The position numbers were made by a program, and so were the translations under genes. The notes beneath the pieces were generated by a model, which was not told the DNA's origin, made no database searches, and saw only the letters and a program-made list of their open reading frames with translations. From Paracoccus aestuarii (lineage in GTDB: Bacteria > Pseudomonadota > Alphaproteobacteria > Rhodobacterales > Rhodobacteraceae): a stretch of 64,000 nucleotides of DNA. Shown one piece after another: positions 45,198-54,364 of this stretch. The stretch is taken from NCBI RefSeq assembly GCF_028553885.1, contig NZ_CP067171.1, forward strand, positions 124,001 to 188,000, given 5' to 3'. The first letter of the stretch is position 1. The number at the start of each line of letters is the position of its first letter.

Positions 45198-46157
45198 TCA
45201 CAGCAGCTGCCGTTCCTGGGCGTCGATCTCGGCGCGGTGCTGGGCGGGGGTCTGGCCCGGGGCCATCGCCTTCAGCCGGTTGATGACGCGGCGCGAATTG
45301 GCATAGGGCATATCGCCATGCTGACGGCAGAGCGCGAATTCCTCCGGTCCGGGATCGCGGATGATACGGATGCCGTCGCCATCGGGTTCGATCAGCCCCA
45401 TCAGGCGGAAGGCATAGAGCCAGTGCTCCATCGTCCGGTGGCCCCATTTCTCGGCAAAGATCTGGGTGTTGCGCAGCACCGAATGCAGGTGATGGACGGG
45501 CGGCATGCAATGGGGGTGATACTGGTGATAGACCCGCCCTCCCGCGATCCACCAGATCGGCATGCCCGCCTGATCCAGCGCCCGGCCGAAATCCGTATCC
45601 TCGCCGCCATAGCCGGTGAAGGCCTCGTCGAAGCGCGGGCCGGACCGCCAATCCGCGCGCCGCATGGCGAAGTTCAGCGACCAGAAACAGCGGTAATCCG
45701 TGCAGGCCGCGATCCCCGATGCGGGAGGGCCGGCGCGGTCGGAATGCTTGACGGCGATGGCGGCGAAGCGGTCGAAATCCAGCCCCCCGCCCGTCGCGCC
45801 CTGGGGCAGATAGAGGACCTCGCCCATGAATAGCCCGCGCCGGTCGCCCATGCGGTCCACATAGCTTTGGATCAGGTCCGGGGCGGGGATGCAGTCCACA
45901 TCGACGAAGACCAGCACATCGCCCGTCGCCGCATCGGCCACGGCATTGCGGGCGGCGGCCAGGGGCAGCTCGGGTGCGGTCACGCGGATCTGGCGGATGG
46001 GAAAGCCGCATTCGGGCAGGTCGGCATAGTCGTCATCCTGCATGACGCCGATGATCAGCTCGACCGGGGGGTGGGTCTGGCGGGCAAAGCCGCGGATCAC
46101 ATTGGCCAGGTGGTCGGCGCGGCCCGCGGCGATGGTCAGGGCGGATACGGTCGTCAT
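45198..46157 (-). CDS. Family 2 glycosyltransferase with galactosyltransferase-type C-terminal region
   Basis: 319 residues. GT-A domain with TIAAGRADHLANVIRGF, the metal site VFVDVDCIPAP, and SLNFAMRRADWR followed by FTGYGGEDTDFGRAL, the acceptor-side motif also seen in chondroitin-synthase-like enzymes. Donor and acceptor sugars unknown. The start overlaps the next gene's stop (ATGA); with 46154-47311 and 47304-49313 it forms a three-gene operon read right to left. Confidence 0.88.
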   Translation of the reverse strand: MTTVSALTIAAGRADHLANVIRGFARQTHPPVELIIGVMQDDDYADLPECGFPIRQIRVTAPELPLAAARNAVADAATGDVLVFVDVDCIPAPDLIQSYVDRMGDRRGLFMGEVLYLPQGATGGGLDFDRFAAIAVKHSDRAGPPASGIAACTDYRCFWSLNFAMRRADWRSGPRFDEAFTGYGGEDTDFGRALDQAGMPIWWIAGGRVYHQYHPHCMPPVHHLHSVLRNTQIFAEKWGHRTMEHWLYAFRLMGLIEPDGDGIRIIRDPGPEEFALCRQHGDMPYANSRRVINRLKAMAPGQTPAQHRAEIDAQERQLL

Positions 46158-47311
46158 GCGGGGATTCCTTCGGCGGGGCTGGGGGACCAGAGCCGCGCGG
46201 CCAGCCCCTCCAGCCAGGTTGCGGTGTCGCGGGCGGCATGGCCGTCGCCCGTCAGGCGGGACTGGGCCGCAGGGTCGTGACCCTGCATCGCCCGGGTGAC
46301 GGCGGCGCGCCAGGCCTGCGCGCTGGAGGGCAGATGCGGCAGATGGAGCGCCGCGCCCGCCCGGTCCAGCGCCACGGCCTTGAGGCGCTGTTCGTCGAAA
46401 TAGCGCCATTCCGGCACCACGATCCACGGCCGCCCCGCCGCCAGCACATGGGCGCAGGTCGTGTTGCCGGTCGAGGAGACGACCAGATCGGCCGCCGCCA
46501 CATGGGTCGCCGGATCGTCGACCCAGCCCTTGAAGCGCAGGTTCGCCCCGGTGGTCGCGTGCCAGTCGCCTTGAACCCGCCCGATGCACAGCCAGTCCCA
46601 ATCGGGATAGCTGCGGGCGGCGACGCCCAAGGGGGCCTGGGCCAGCCCGCTGCCGCCATCGCCCGACACGATCAGCGCGACGGGGCGGTCAGGATCCATC
46701 CCCAAGGCCCGCCGGGCCGCGGCCCGGTCGGGAGTGGCCTGGGCCGCGATGCCCAGGCCCGGCGCATGGTGGATGCGGTCGACGAAGGGCGCCCATTCGG
46801 GCTGGGCCAGATCGCGGGCAAAGGGCGCCAACAGCCCCGCCGCCCCCTGATAGGCCGCCATATGCCCCGGATCGTCGCGCTGGCCATGCTGCAGCACCTT
46901 GACATGCGGGACGGAACAGATGCGGGCCAGCTGGGCGATCTCGGCGCTGACATCGCTGATCATCAGCGCGGGATCGGCGCTGGCGAACCACCCGGCGATG
47001 ATGCCCATCGCCTCGCGGATGCCGGGCCAGCCCAGGGGCGCGCAATGCAGCGTGTCGGGCGTCGGCAGGTGATCCATGTCGCATTCGTCGCCCCGGCGCT
47101 GGAACAGCGACGGGATCGGCTGGACCCGCGCCTGCGGCGGCAGATCGCGCAGCACCGACGGATCGGCGCAGAACACCGTCACCGGCCGGGTGGGCGGCAG
47201 GGCACGCAGGATCGCCGCGCAGCGTTCGGCATGGCCCCGCCCCTGATGATGGACGAAGTAGCCGAAGGGCCGGGGCCCCTGATCGGGTGTGGCCTCGGGG
47301 ATGTCACGCAT
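46154..47311 (-). CDS. GT-B fold glycosyltransferase (MurG/GT28-like)
   Basis: 385 residues. N-terminal YFVHHQGRGHAERCAAIL and C-terminal ADLVVSSTGNTTCAHVLAAGRPWIVVPEW fit a nucleotide-sugar glycosyltransferase with a diphosphate loop. Similar proteins are annotated only as putative glycosyltransferases. It overlaps both neighbours, so it acts in the same pathway as the sucrose-phosphate synthase-like protein upstream. Confidence 0.82.
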   Translation of the reverse strand: MRDIPEATPDQGPRPFGYFVHHQGRGHAERCAAILRALPPTRPVTVFCADPSVLRDLPPQARVQPIPSLFQRRGDECDMDHLPTPDTLHCAPLGWPGIREAMGIIAGWFASADPALMISDVSAEIAQLARICSVPHVKVLQHGQRDDPGHMAAYQGAAGLLAPFARDLAQPEWAPFVDRIHHAPGLGIAAQATPDRAAARRALGMDPDRPVALIVSGDGGSGLAQAPLGVAARSYPDWDWLCIGRVQGDWHATTGANLRFKGWVDDPATHVAAADLVVSSTGNTTCAHVLAAGRPWIVVPEWRYFDEQRLKAVALDRAGAALHLPHLPSSAQAWRAAVTRAMQGHDPAAQSRLTGDGHAARDTATWLEGLAARLWSPSPAEGIPA

Positions 47312-49313
47312 GTTGCACCTCGGCCGGGATCAGCCCGAGGCGGGCCAGCCCGTCGATCACGCCCGCCGCATGGGCGCGGCTGCTGCGGCAGATGCGGGTG
47401 CCGCGCAGGTGGTCCAGCTCGGCCAGCGCATTGGCGGGCAGGATGGAATGGCCGCTGGCCGCCAGCATGTCCGCGTCATTGCCGCTGTCGCCCGCCGCCA
47501 CGCAGCGCGACAGGTCCAGCCCGTGGCGGGCGGCCTCGAACCGCAGGGCCGCGGCCTTGCCCGCCCGATGTGGCAGGATGTCGATGAACCGCCCATGGGA
47601 TGCGATGACCCGCGCCCGCAGACCCGCCCGGGCCAGATGCCGCGCGACGCGCCCGCCCTGATCGGCATCGCCCGTCAGCGACAGCTTCCAGCGGCGCTGT
47701 TCATGCGGGGCCTGCCAGGCGGGGCGCATCGCGGACAGCGCATCGAGTACCGCCGCGCGGTCCCAATCGGCATCCAGATGCGCCGCGTAATCGGGGCAGA
47801 GCCGCAGCCGGTCGCCATCGCGCCAGCGCCAGATCTCGGACCCGACGGAGGTGATGAACAGATCCGGCAGCGGCAGCGCCCAATCCTGCAGGACGCGCCG
47901 CGCCTCGGGCAGGGACCGCCCGGTGGCGACGGCAAAGACCAGCCCATCCGGGCGGCGTGCATGCCAGCGGCCGAACCCCTCGGCCGATCGGGCGCAGCCG
48001 GTCAGCGTGCCGTCGATGTCGCAGGCCAGGATCCGGCGCGGCGCCTCGGGCAGGACAGGCGCGCGGGCCCGCAGCCGACCCGCGATGCGCAGCGAGGCCT
48101 GCGCCCACCGCGGCCAGTCATAGGTGGTGGCGGCGCGGGCCTGGGCCAGCGGGATGCCGCGCCGGTCGCGCATCATCCGCAGGCAGGCCGCCGCGATGGC
48201 GCGCGGATCGCCCGGATCGACCAGCGCGCCATGGCCGATGCGGTCGATGATGTCCACCGGCCCGCCATGGCGGGTGGCCACGACGGCCACGCCCGCCTGC
48301 GCGGCCTCGATCAGGGTCAGGCCGAAGGGCTCGTGATGGGCGGGATTGGCGAAGACCCCGCCCCGCGCCGCAACGGCATAAAGCGCGCGCAGCTGATCCG
48401 CGTCGTGATCGGGCGGCATCGCCACCCGCCCCGCCAGCCCGAGCGCCGCGACCCGCGCGGCCAGCCCGTCGCGCAGCCGCGCCTGGTCGTCATCCATCCC
48501 CGCCTGACCGGCCAGGATCACCAGATTCGCCGCTGCGCGCAGCCGGGGCGATGCCGCGAAGGCCTCGATCAGCGCGCCGAGGTTCTTCTTGGGCACGGGC
48601 CGGGCGACGGCCAGCACGATGGGCAGGTCGGGCCGGTCCAGCAGCGGCGCGATCAGCGCCCGCCCGGCCGCGGGCCCGGGATCGGCGGCCAACGTCACGC
48701 CGGGCGGCAGGACATGGGCACGCCCCTCGGCCGCGGCGCCGTAAGGGGCCAGCTGGCGTTCGGCCTCGTCGCGCGAGGACAGGATGATCGCGCCCGCCCC
48801 GGCCATCGCGGCACGTTCGGACCGGATGCGGCCGCGCAGCGCGGGGTCGCGCCCGGCATCGGGGGATTTCTGCAGGGCCAGCGAATGGGGGGTATAGATC
48901 CAGGGAATGCCGAAGGCGCGCTCGGCGGCGCGGGCCAGCCGGGCGGCATCGGCGAAATGCGCATGGATGACGTCGGGGCGGCGGTCCATATTGCCCAGCA
49001 TCGCCAGCAGCGCGCGGGTCAGGGCGGGGATCTGCGCCTCCAGCGCCTCCTTGGCCAGGTATCGCGGATCGCCGCTGCGCAGGCGCAGGATGCGGCATTT
49101 CGGCCCGACATCCTCGCGGTCCCGGTCATGGACGGGGTCCATCCCGGCGAATGCGCGGGTCACGATGCTGACGCCCCCCACCTGCGGCAGCGCGGCCTGG
49201 GCCATCGCCGCGCCCAGGACATAGGCGATATGGCCGCCGGTATCCTCGGTCAGGCCGAAACGCACCGGCGGGGCCTTGAGGCACCCGCCCAAGGCGATGT
49301 GCATGATGTCCAT
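47304..49313 (-). CDS. Bifunctional sucrose-phosphate synthase/phosphatase-like protein
   Basis: 669 residues. Residues 1-430 are a GT4 synthase: FGLTEDTGGHIAYVLGAAM (UDP-/ADP-glucose and fructose-6-P site), DVIHAHFADAARLA, VARPVPKKNLGALIEAF and HHEPFGLTLIEAAQAG. Residues 440-660 are a HAD phosphatase: RRILACDIDGTLTG, ATGRSLPEA and CVAAGDSGNDADMLAASG. The fusion is known for sucrose synthesis, but closely related mannosyl- or glucosyl-phosphoglycerate enzymes exist, so the product may be sucrose or another osmolyte. First gene of its operon, divergent from a sulfotransferase. GAGGAA precedes the ATG. Confidence 0.85.
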   Translation of the reverse strand: MDIMHIALGGCLKAPPVRFGLTEDTGGHIAYVLGAAMAQAALPQVGGVSIVTRAFAGMDPVHDRDREDVGPKCRILRLRSGDPRYLAKEALEAQIPALTRALLAMLGNMDRRPDVIHAHFADAARLARAAERAFGIPWIYTPHSLALQKSPDAGRDPALRGRIRSERAAMAGAGAIILSSRDEAERQLAPYGAAAEGRAHVLPPGVTLAADPGPAAGRALIAPLLDRPDLPIVLAVARPVPKKNLGALIEAFAASPRLRAAANLVILAGQAGMDDDQARLRDGLAARVAALGLAGRVAMPPDHDADQLRALYAVAARGGVFANPAHHEPFGLTLIEAAQAGVAVVATRHGGPVDIIDRIGHGALVDPGDPRAIAAACLRMMRDRRGIPLAQARAATTYDWPRWAQASLRIAGRLRARAPVLPEAPRRILACDIDGTLTGCARSAEGFGRWHARRPDGLVFAVATGRSLPEARRVLQDWALPLPDLFITSVGSEIWRWRDGDRLRLCPDYAAHLDADWDRAAVLDALSAMRPAWQAPHEQRRWKLSLTGDADQGGRVARHLARAGLRARVIASHGRFIDILPHRAGKAAALRFEAARHGLDLSRCVAAGDSGNDADMLAASGHSILPANALAELDHLRGTRICRSSRAHAAGVIDGLARLGLIPAEVQHA

Positions 49314-49360
49314 GGCGCGTTCCTCTTTGCTGTTCGGAGCCGTCGGGCGGGGCTGGCACT

Positions 49361-49373
49361 TGCACGACGTGCA
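49361..49373. promoter_or_regulatory. Palindrome upstream of the sucrose-phosphate synthase-like gene
   Basis: TGCACGACGTGCA is a 13-base perfect dyad (six-base arms around A) in the 203-base divergent region. A shorter one, ACGATAATCGT, lies at 49427-49437. Candidate operators; the remainder of the gap shows nothing else I can support. Confidence 0.3.
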
Positions 49374-49516
49374 GGGATCGGCCCGGGGTCAAACCCCCCC
49401 GCCCCGGCCCGGGTTCACGATAATCGTCCCCGATAAAGAAAGATGAATTCGCCTCTGCCTGCGTGAACGGCAGCGCCCCTGCCGCGTTCGGTCGGAAACA
49501 GGACCGGGGGTCGGGA

Positions 49517-50284
49517 ATGCATCGCTATGTTTTCGTGGGCGGGTTGCACCGCTCGGGGACCTCGGTCCTGACGCGGATGATCGCGGCCCTGCCCGGCGTC
49601 TCGGCAATCCGCGACGCCCCGGTGCCGGAAAACGAGGGCTGCTATCTGCAGGGCGCCATCCCCCATACCGCGCTGCATGGCCGGCCCATGCATTTCGCCA
49701 CCGACCCCGCCCAGCACATGACCGAGGGCCACCCGCTGGACCGGCTGGAGACGCGCCTTCGGCTGGAGGCCGACTGGCAGCCCTGGTTCGACCCCGCCCA
49801 GCCTTGGCGGGTCGAGAAATCGCCGGTGAACCTGACCCGCATGCGGCTCTATCAGCAGCTGTTTCCGCTGTCGCAATTCGTGGTCATCATCCGCCACCCG
49901 GAGGCGGTCGCCGCCTCGGTCGCGAAATGGGTGGACGATCCCGCGCCCGCGCTGATCGACCACTGGATCGCCGCGCATCGCCAGCTGCGCGCCGATCTGG
50001 ACCATCTGCACGCCGCGATGGTGCTGCGATACGAGGATCTGGTCGCGCGCCCCGACCGGGCCATGGCCGCCTTGGCGGCGTTCCTGGATGTCGGGACCGC
50101 CCCCCTGCCCCAGGACCTGCATGACGGCAATGCCGCCACCCCGGCGCCGCGGCTCTCGGCGGGCCAGGCGGCGCGGGTCGCCTGCTGGGGCTATGGGCCG
50201 GGCCTGGCCACGGGGCCGCATGTGCCGCATGTGACCCACCCCCTGCGCCGCCTGCGCGAGGGTGCCCGCGACGCGCTGGCCTGA
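49517..50284 (+). CDS. Sulfotransferase-family protein
   Basis: 255 residues. The PAPS-binding loop FVGGLHRSGTSVLTRM is at 5-20, and the 3'-phosphate region VVIIRHPEAVAASVAKW is near the middle. It should transfer sulfate from PAPS to a sugar or other hydroxyl. The ATG at 49517 is where homology begins. Divergent from the glycosyltransferase and sucrose-phosphate synthase-like operon, which suggests a sulfated sugar or glycoconjugate; inferred only. Confidence 0.87.
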   Translation: MHRYVFVGGLHRSGTSVLTRMIAALPGVSAIRDAPVPENEGCYLQGAIPHTALHGRPMHFATDPAQHMTEGHPLDRLETRLRLEADWQPWFDPAQPWRVEKSPVNLTRMRLYQQLFPLSQFVVIIRHPEAVAASVAKWVDDPAPALIDHWIAAHRQLRADLDHLHAAMVLRYEDLVARPDRAMAALAAFLDVGTAPLPQDLHDGNAATPAPRLSAGQAARVACWGYGPGLATGPHVPHVTHPLRRLREGARDALA

Positions 50285-50352
50285 TCGGCGGCCTTTCGCG
50301 GGCGCGGATTTCTGGCTATGGCATCGGATGGGCTTTGGCAGGGGCGGTGGGC

Positions 50353-51009
50353 ATGGCTGTTGATCTGATCATCTTCGACTGCGACGGGGTCATCGCCGAC
50401 AGCGAGGTTCTGTCGGCCGAGGTGCTGATCGACCAGCTGGCCCTGCTGGGCATCCCCGTCACCTTCGACGAGGTGCGCCGCGATTTCGTGGGCCGCAGCT
50501 TTCCCACCGTGGCGGCCACGATCCGCGCCCGCTTCGACCGCCCCCTGCCCGCCGATTTCGAGGCGACCTATCGCGCCCGCCTGCTGGACCGCTTCGCCCA
50601 GGGGCTGCGCCCGACGCCGGGCATCGGGGCGGTGCTGGCCGCGCTGGACCGTCCGGCCTGCGTGGCCACCTCCTCCAGCCCGGCGCGGGTGGCGCGGACG
50701 CTGGACCTGCTGGGCCTGGCAGGGGTCTTCGGCCCGCATGTCTTCACCGCCAGCCAGGTGGCCCATGGCAAGCCCGCCCCGGACCTGTTCCTGTTCGCCG
50801 CGGACCGGATGGGCACGCCCGCCCACCGCTGCCTGGTGATCGAGGACAGCCAGCCGGGCCTTCAGGCCGCCCGCGCGGCGGGGATGCGGGTCTTGCACTA
50901 CACCGGGGGGGCGCATCTGCGCGACGCGCCTTGGGGCGCCGACCCGATGCGCTTTGACGACTGGCGCGGATTTCCCGCCCTGCTGGCCCGGATCGAGGCC
51001 GCCGCATGA
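50353..51009 (+). CDS. HAD-superfamily sugar phosphatase/phosphomutase-like hydrolase
   Basis: 218 residues. Motif I IIFDCDGVIADSEVLSAE, cap domain, motif II VATSSSPARVARTL, motif III HGKPAPDLFL and motif IV VIEDSQPGLQAARAAG are intact, as in beta-phosphoglucomutase and related sugar phosphatases. It overlaps the SorC-type regulator gene by four bases and leads into the polyol operon, so a polyol- or sugar-phosphate substrate is likely. Start at 50353 rather than 50335 on homology. Confidence 0.87.
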   Translation: MAVDLIIFDCDGVIADSEVLSAEVLIDQLALLGIPVTFDEVRRDFVGRSFPTVAATIRARFDRPLPADFEATYRARLLDRFAQGLRPTPGIGAVLAALDRPACVATSSSPARVARTLDLLGLAGVFGPHVFTASQVAHGKPAPDLFLFAADRMGTPAHRCLVIEDSQPGLQAARAAGMRVLHYTGGAHLRDAPWGADPMRFDDWRGFPALLARIEAAA

Positions 51010-51962
51010 CCCAGAACCGCTTCACCCCCGAGACGACGCGCCTCGACGATGCGGCCCGGGCGGGCTGGCTCTACTATGTCGCGGGCAACACCCAGGACGA
51101 GATCGCGCGCAAGCTGGGCGTCAGCCGCCAGACCGCGCAGCGGCTGGTGGCGATGGCGGTCAGCGAAAGGCTGGTCAAAGTGCGGCTGGACCACCCGATC
51201 GGGCGCTGCATGGACCTGGCCGCCGCGCTGCGCGACCGCTTCGGCCTGCAGATGGCCGAGGTCGCGCCCTCGGACCCGGAGGCGCCGGACCTGCTGACCG
51301 GCATCGCCATCGCCGCCGCCGCCCATCTGGAACGGCTGCTGAAATCGCCCGACCGGCGCATCGTCAGCCTGGGCACGGGGCGCAACCTGCGCGCCATGGT
51401 CGAACAGCTGCCGCGCATGTCCTGCCCCCAGCATGTCGTCGTCTCGCGCCTTGGCAACATGATGGAGGACGGATCGGCCACGCCCTACAACGCGACGATC
51501 CGGCTGGCCGAACGGATCGGCGCGCCGCATTACCCCTATCCCCTGCCCGTCCTGGCCCATGACCCGGCGGAGCTGGCGGTGATGCGCAGCCAGAAGGCCG
51601 CGCGCATCACCACCGATCTGTGCCTCCGGGCCGACCTGTCGCTGGTGGGGATCGGCCAGATGGACATGACCGCGCCCCTGCATGTCGACGGCTTCCTGTC
51701 GCCGACCGAAATGGACGAGCTGTCGCGCGCCGGCGCCGCGGGCGAGATCACCAGCTGGGTCTATGACGACCGGGGCCGGATCATCGACTGCGCCTTCAAC
51801 CGGCGCGTGGCCTCGGCGCCGCTGCCGGTGGGGGGCGACCAGCCGATGGTGGCCGTCGCCTCGGGCCAGACCAAGCTGCCCGCGATTCGGGCGGCCTTGG
51901 CGGGGCGGCTGATCAACGGGCTGATCACCTCCGAGGCCACGGCCGAACGCCTGCTGGCCTGA
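51006..51962 (+). CDS. SorC/DeoR-family sugar-responsive regulator of the polyol operon
   Basis: 318 residues. An N-terminal helix-turn-helix (AGNTQDEIARKLGVSRQTAQRLV) is followed by a SorC-type sugar-phosphate-binding domain with IVSLGTGRNLRAMVEQL and VGIGQMDMTAPL. It lies directly upstream of the polyol transporter genes and is the probable regulator of the promoter at 52022-52051. Effector unknown. Confidence 0.9.
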   Translation: MTQNRFTPETTRLDDAARAGWLYYVAGNTQDEIARKLGVSRQTAQRLVAMAVSERLVKVRLDHPIGRCMDLAAALRDRFGLQMAEVAPSDPEAPDLLTGIAIAAAAHLERLLKSPDRRIVSLGTGRNLRAMVEQLPRMSCPQHVVVSRLGNMMEDGSATPYNATIRLAERIGAPHYPYPLPVLAHDPAELAVMRSQKAARITTDLCLRADLSLVGIGQMDMTAPLHVDGFLSPTEMDELSRAGAAGEITSWVYDDRGRIIDCAFNRRVASAPLPVGGDQPMVAVASGQTKLPAIRAALAGRLINGLITSEATAERLLA

Positions 51963-51995
51963 ATTTCCCGATCATCGCAAGGCTGTTTGCGCCGT

Positions 51996-52010
51996 CGCCG
52001 CAGTGCGGCG
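51996..52010 (+). terminator. GC hairpin after the SorC-type gene
   Basis: CGCCGC, AGT, GCGGCG: a six-pair stem 34 bases past the regulator stop and just upstream of the polyol promoter. No T-run; it may limit read-through or be an operator. Confidence 0.35.
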
Positions 52011-52021
52011 GCGAATCTGCG

Positions 52022-52051
52022 TTGACATGGGCCATCAGGACTCCGAATATA
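52022..52051 (+). promoter_or_regulatory. Promoter of the polyol transport operon
   Basis: TTGACA (52022-52027) with AATATA at 18 bases (52046-52051) is a near-consensus sigma-70 promoter. It gives a start about 35-40 bases before the binding-protein gene. Confidence 0.55.
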
Positions 52052-52080
52052 TGCCCACCGGCAGGGCAAATGCCCATCCG
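52051..52080. promoter_or_regulatory. Repeated ATGCCCA element in the polyol operon leader
   Basis: ATGCCCACCGG (52051) and ATGCCCATCCG (52070) are direct repeats 19 bases apart, and GGGCAAATGCCC (52064-52075) is an inverted repeat between them. The position over the transcript start suits an operator, perhaps for the SorC-type protein. Confidence 0.4.
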
Positions 52081-52095
52081 TCAAGGGAGGACTTG

Positions 52096-53421
52096 ATGAC
52101 GACCACATTCCGCGCCCTTCTGGGCGCCACGGCCCTGTGCGCCATCGGCGGTGCCGCCGCGGCCCAGGACCCCGTCACGCTGACCATCGCCACCGTGAAC
52201 AACGGCGACATGATCCGCATGCAGCAGATGACCGCGCCCTTCACCGAGGCGAACCCCGACATCCGCCTGGATTGGGTCACGCTGGAGGAGAACATCCTGC
52301 GCGAGCGCGTCACCACCGACATCGCCACCGGCGGCGGTCAGTATGACGTGCTGACCATCGGCACCTACGAGGTTCCGATCTGGGCCGCGCAGGGCTGGCT
52401 GGCCCCGCTGGAGGACCTGCCCGACGATTACGACGTGGACGACCTGATCCCCGCCGTCCGCGAGGCGCTGTCGGTCGACGACACGCTGTTCGCCGCCCCC
52501 TTCTATGCGGAATCGGCGATGGTGATGTATCGCACCGACCTGGCCGAGGCGGCGGGCGTGACCATCCCCGACAACCCGACCTGGACCGACATCCGCACCG
52601 CGGCCGAGGCGATGACCGACCGCGACGCCGAAGTCTATGGCATCTGCCTGCGCGGCAAGCCGGGCTGGGGCGAGAACATGGCCTTCCTGACCGCCATGGC
52701 CAACAGCTATGGCGCGCGCTGGTTCGACACCGAATGGGCGCCCCAGTTCGACAGCCCGGAATGGCAGGCCACGCTGACCGACTATCTGGAGATGATGACG
52801 AATTACGGCCCCCCCGGCGCGTCCTCGAACGGCTTCAACGAGAACCTGTCGCTGTTCCAGCAGGGCCGCTGCGGCATCTGGATCGACGCGACGGTCGCGG
52901 CCAGCTTCGTGACCGACCCGACCGATTCCACCGTGGCCGACAGCGTGGGCTTCGCCCAGTTCCCCAACAAGGACGGCGTGGACAATCACGGCAACTGGCT
53001 CTGGGCCTGGAACCTGGCGATCCCCGCCTCCAGCCAGAAACAGGATGCCGCGCGCAGCTTCGTGGCCTGGGCGACCTCCAAGGGCTATACCGACATGATC
53101 GCCGAGGCGCAGGGCTGGCGCGCCGCCCCTCCGGGCACGCGCACCTCGCTCTACGAGAATCCCGAATACCAGGAGGCCGCGCCCTTCGCCGCGATGACGC
53201 TGGAGGCGATCAATTCCGCCAATACCCAGCAATCCTCGGTGCAGGAGGTTCCCTATACCGGCGGTCAGTTCGTGGCGATCCCGGAATTCCAAGGCATCGG
53301 CACGCAGGTCGGCCAGACCTTCTCGGCGGCACTGGCCGGGCAGATGTCCGCCGATGACGCCCTGGCCGCGGCCCAGTCCAGCACCGCACGCGAGATGGCC
53401 CGCGCGGGCTATCCCAAGTAA
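52096..53421 (+). CDS. smoE: Polyol (sorbitol/mannitol) ABC transporter binding protein
   Basis: 441 residues. Signal peptide 1-23 (cut at GAAAAQD), then a family 1 solute-binding fold: VTLTIATVNNGDMIRMQQM, YDVLTIGTYEVPIWAAQGWL, FYAESAMVMYRTDL and CLRGKPGWGENMAF. The order binding protein, two permeases, ATPase, long-chain polyol dehydrogenase matches the smo/mtl operons of Rhodobacter and Pseudomonas. Strong AAGGGAGG site at the ATG at 52096. Substrate preference between sorbitol, mannitol and arabitol is not readable. Confidence 0.92.
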   Translation: MTTTFRALLGATALCAIGGAAAAQDPVTLTIATVNNGDMIRMQQMTAPFTEANPDIRLDWVTLEENILRERVTTDIATGGGQYDVLTIGTYEVPIWAAQGWLAPLEDLPDDYDVDDLIPAVREALSVDDTLFAAPFYAESAMVMYRTDLAEAAGVTIPDNPTWTDIRTAAEAMTDRDAEVYGICLRGKPGWGENMAFLTAMANSYGARWFDTEWAPQFDSPEWQATLTDYLEMMTNYGPPGASSNGFNENLSLFQQGRCGIWIDATVAASFVTDPTDSTVADSVGFAQFPNKDGVDNHGNWLWAWNLAIPASSQKQDAARSFVAWATSKGYTDMIAEAQGWRAAPPGTRTSLYENPEYQEAAPFAAMTLEAINSANTQQSSVQEVPYTGGQFVAIPEFQGIGTQVGQTFSAALAGQMSADDALAAAQSSTAREMARAGYPK

Positions 53422-53428
53422 GACCCCC

Positions 53429-53454
53429 GCGCCGCCCCCGCTGCGGGGCGGCGC
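53429..53454 (+). other. Stable hairpin after the binding-protein gene
   Basis: GCGCCGCCCC and GGGGCGGCGC form a perfect ten-pair stem with a six-base loop, seven bases past the stop. Such structures in ABC operons stabilise the upstream message or lower downstream expression, giving excess binding protein. Confidence 0.65.
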
Positions 53455-53484
53455 ACCCCCCTTCCCCCCGCAAGGACGCAAGCC

Positions 53485-54354
53485 ATGGCCACCCGCCAGA
53501 CCGCCGGTCTCGCGCGCCTGATGCGCGCACCCGCCATCATCCTGCTGCTGATCTGGATGATCGTCCCGTTGGGGATGACGCTCTATTACTCGTTCCTGAA
53601 CTACAACCTGCTGAACCCGGCCAATGTCAGCTGGGCGGGCTGGTTCAACTATCAGTATTTCTACACCGACCCGGCCTTCTTCGCCGCGATCCGCAACACG
53701 CTGGTGCTGGTGCTGGGCGTGCTGACCATCACCGTGGTTCTGGGCATCGCCATCGCGCTGCTGATCGACAAGCCGATCTGGGGCCAGGGGATCGTGCGTA
53801 TCCTGATCATCTCGCCCTTCTTCGTGATGCCGCCGGTGGCCGCGCTGATCTGGAAGAACATGATCATGCACCCCTCCTATGGGGTCTTTGCCGACATCGC
53901 GCGGTTTCTGGGCCTCCAGCCGGTGGACTGGTTCGCGCAATATCCGCTGACCTCGATCATCATCATCGTCGCCTGGCAATGGCTGCCCTTCGCCACGCTG
54001 ATCCTGCTGACCGCGCTGCAATCGCTGGACGGCGAACAGATGGAGGCCGCCGAGATGGACGGCGCCGGCCCCGTCAGCCGCTTCATCCACCTGACCCTGC
54101 CGCATCTGGCCCGCGCGATCACCGTGGTCGTGCTGATCCAGACGATCTTCCTGCTGGGCATCTATGCCGAGATCCTGGTGACCACCAATGGCGGGCCGGG
54201 CAACGCATCCACGAACCTGACCTATCTGATCTATCGCGCGGCACGGCTGAACTTCGACATCGGCGGCGCGGCTGCGGGCGGCATCATCGCGGTCATCCTG
54301 GCCAATATCGTCGCCATCTTCCTGATGCGCGCCGTCGGCAAGAACCTGGACTGA
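53485..54354 (+). CDS. smoF: Polyol ABC transporter permease (MalF/MtlF type)
   Basis: 289 residues, six membrane helices. The cytoplasmic EAA loop EQMEAAEMDGAGPVSRFIHLTLP contacts the ATPase (seen as EAAEMDGAGPVSRF). Forms the channel with the next gene's product. Ten bases from the next start. Confidence 0.93.
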   Translation: MATRQTAGLARLMRAPAIILLLIWMIVPLGMTLYYSFLNYNLLNPANVSWAGWFNYQYFYTDPAFFAAIRNTLVLVLGVLTITVVLGIAIALLIDKPIWGQGIVRILIISPFFVMPPVAALIWKNMIMHPSYGVFADIARFLGLQPVDWFAQYPLTSIIIIVAWQWLPFATLILLTALQSLDGEQMEAAEMDGAGPVSRFIHLTLPHLARAITVVVLIQTIFLLGIYAEILVTTNGGPGNASTNLTYLIYRAARLNFDIGGAAAGGIIAVILANIVAIFLMRAVGKNLD

Positions 54355-54364
54355 GGAGGACATC

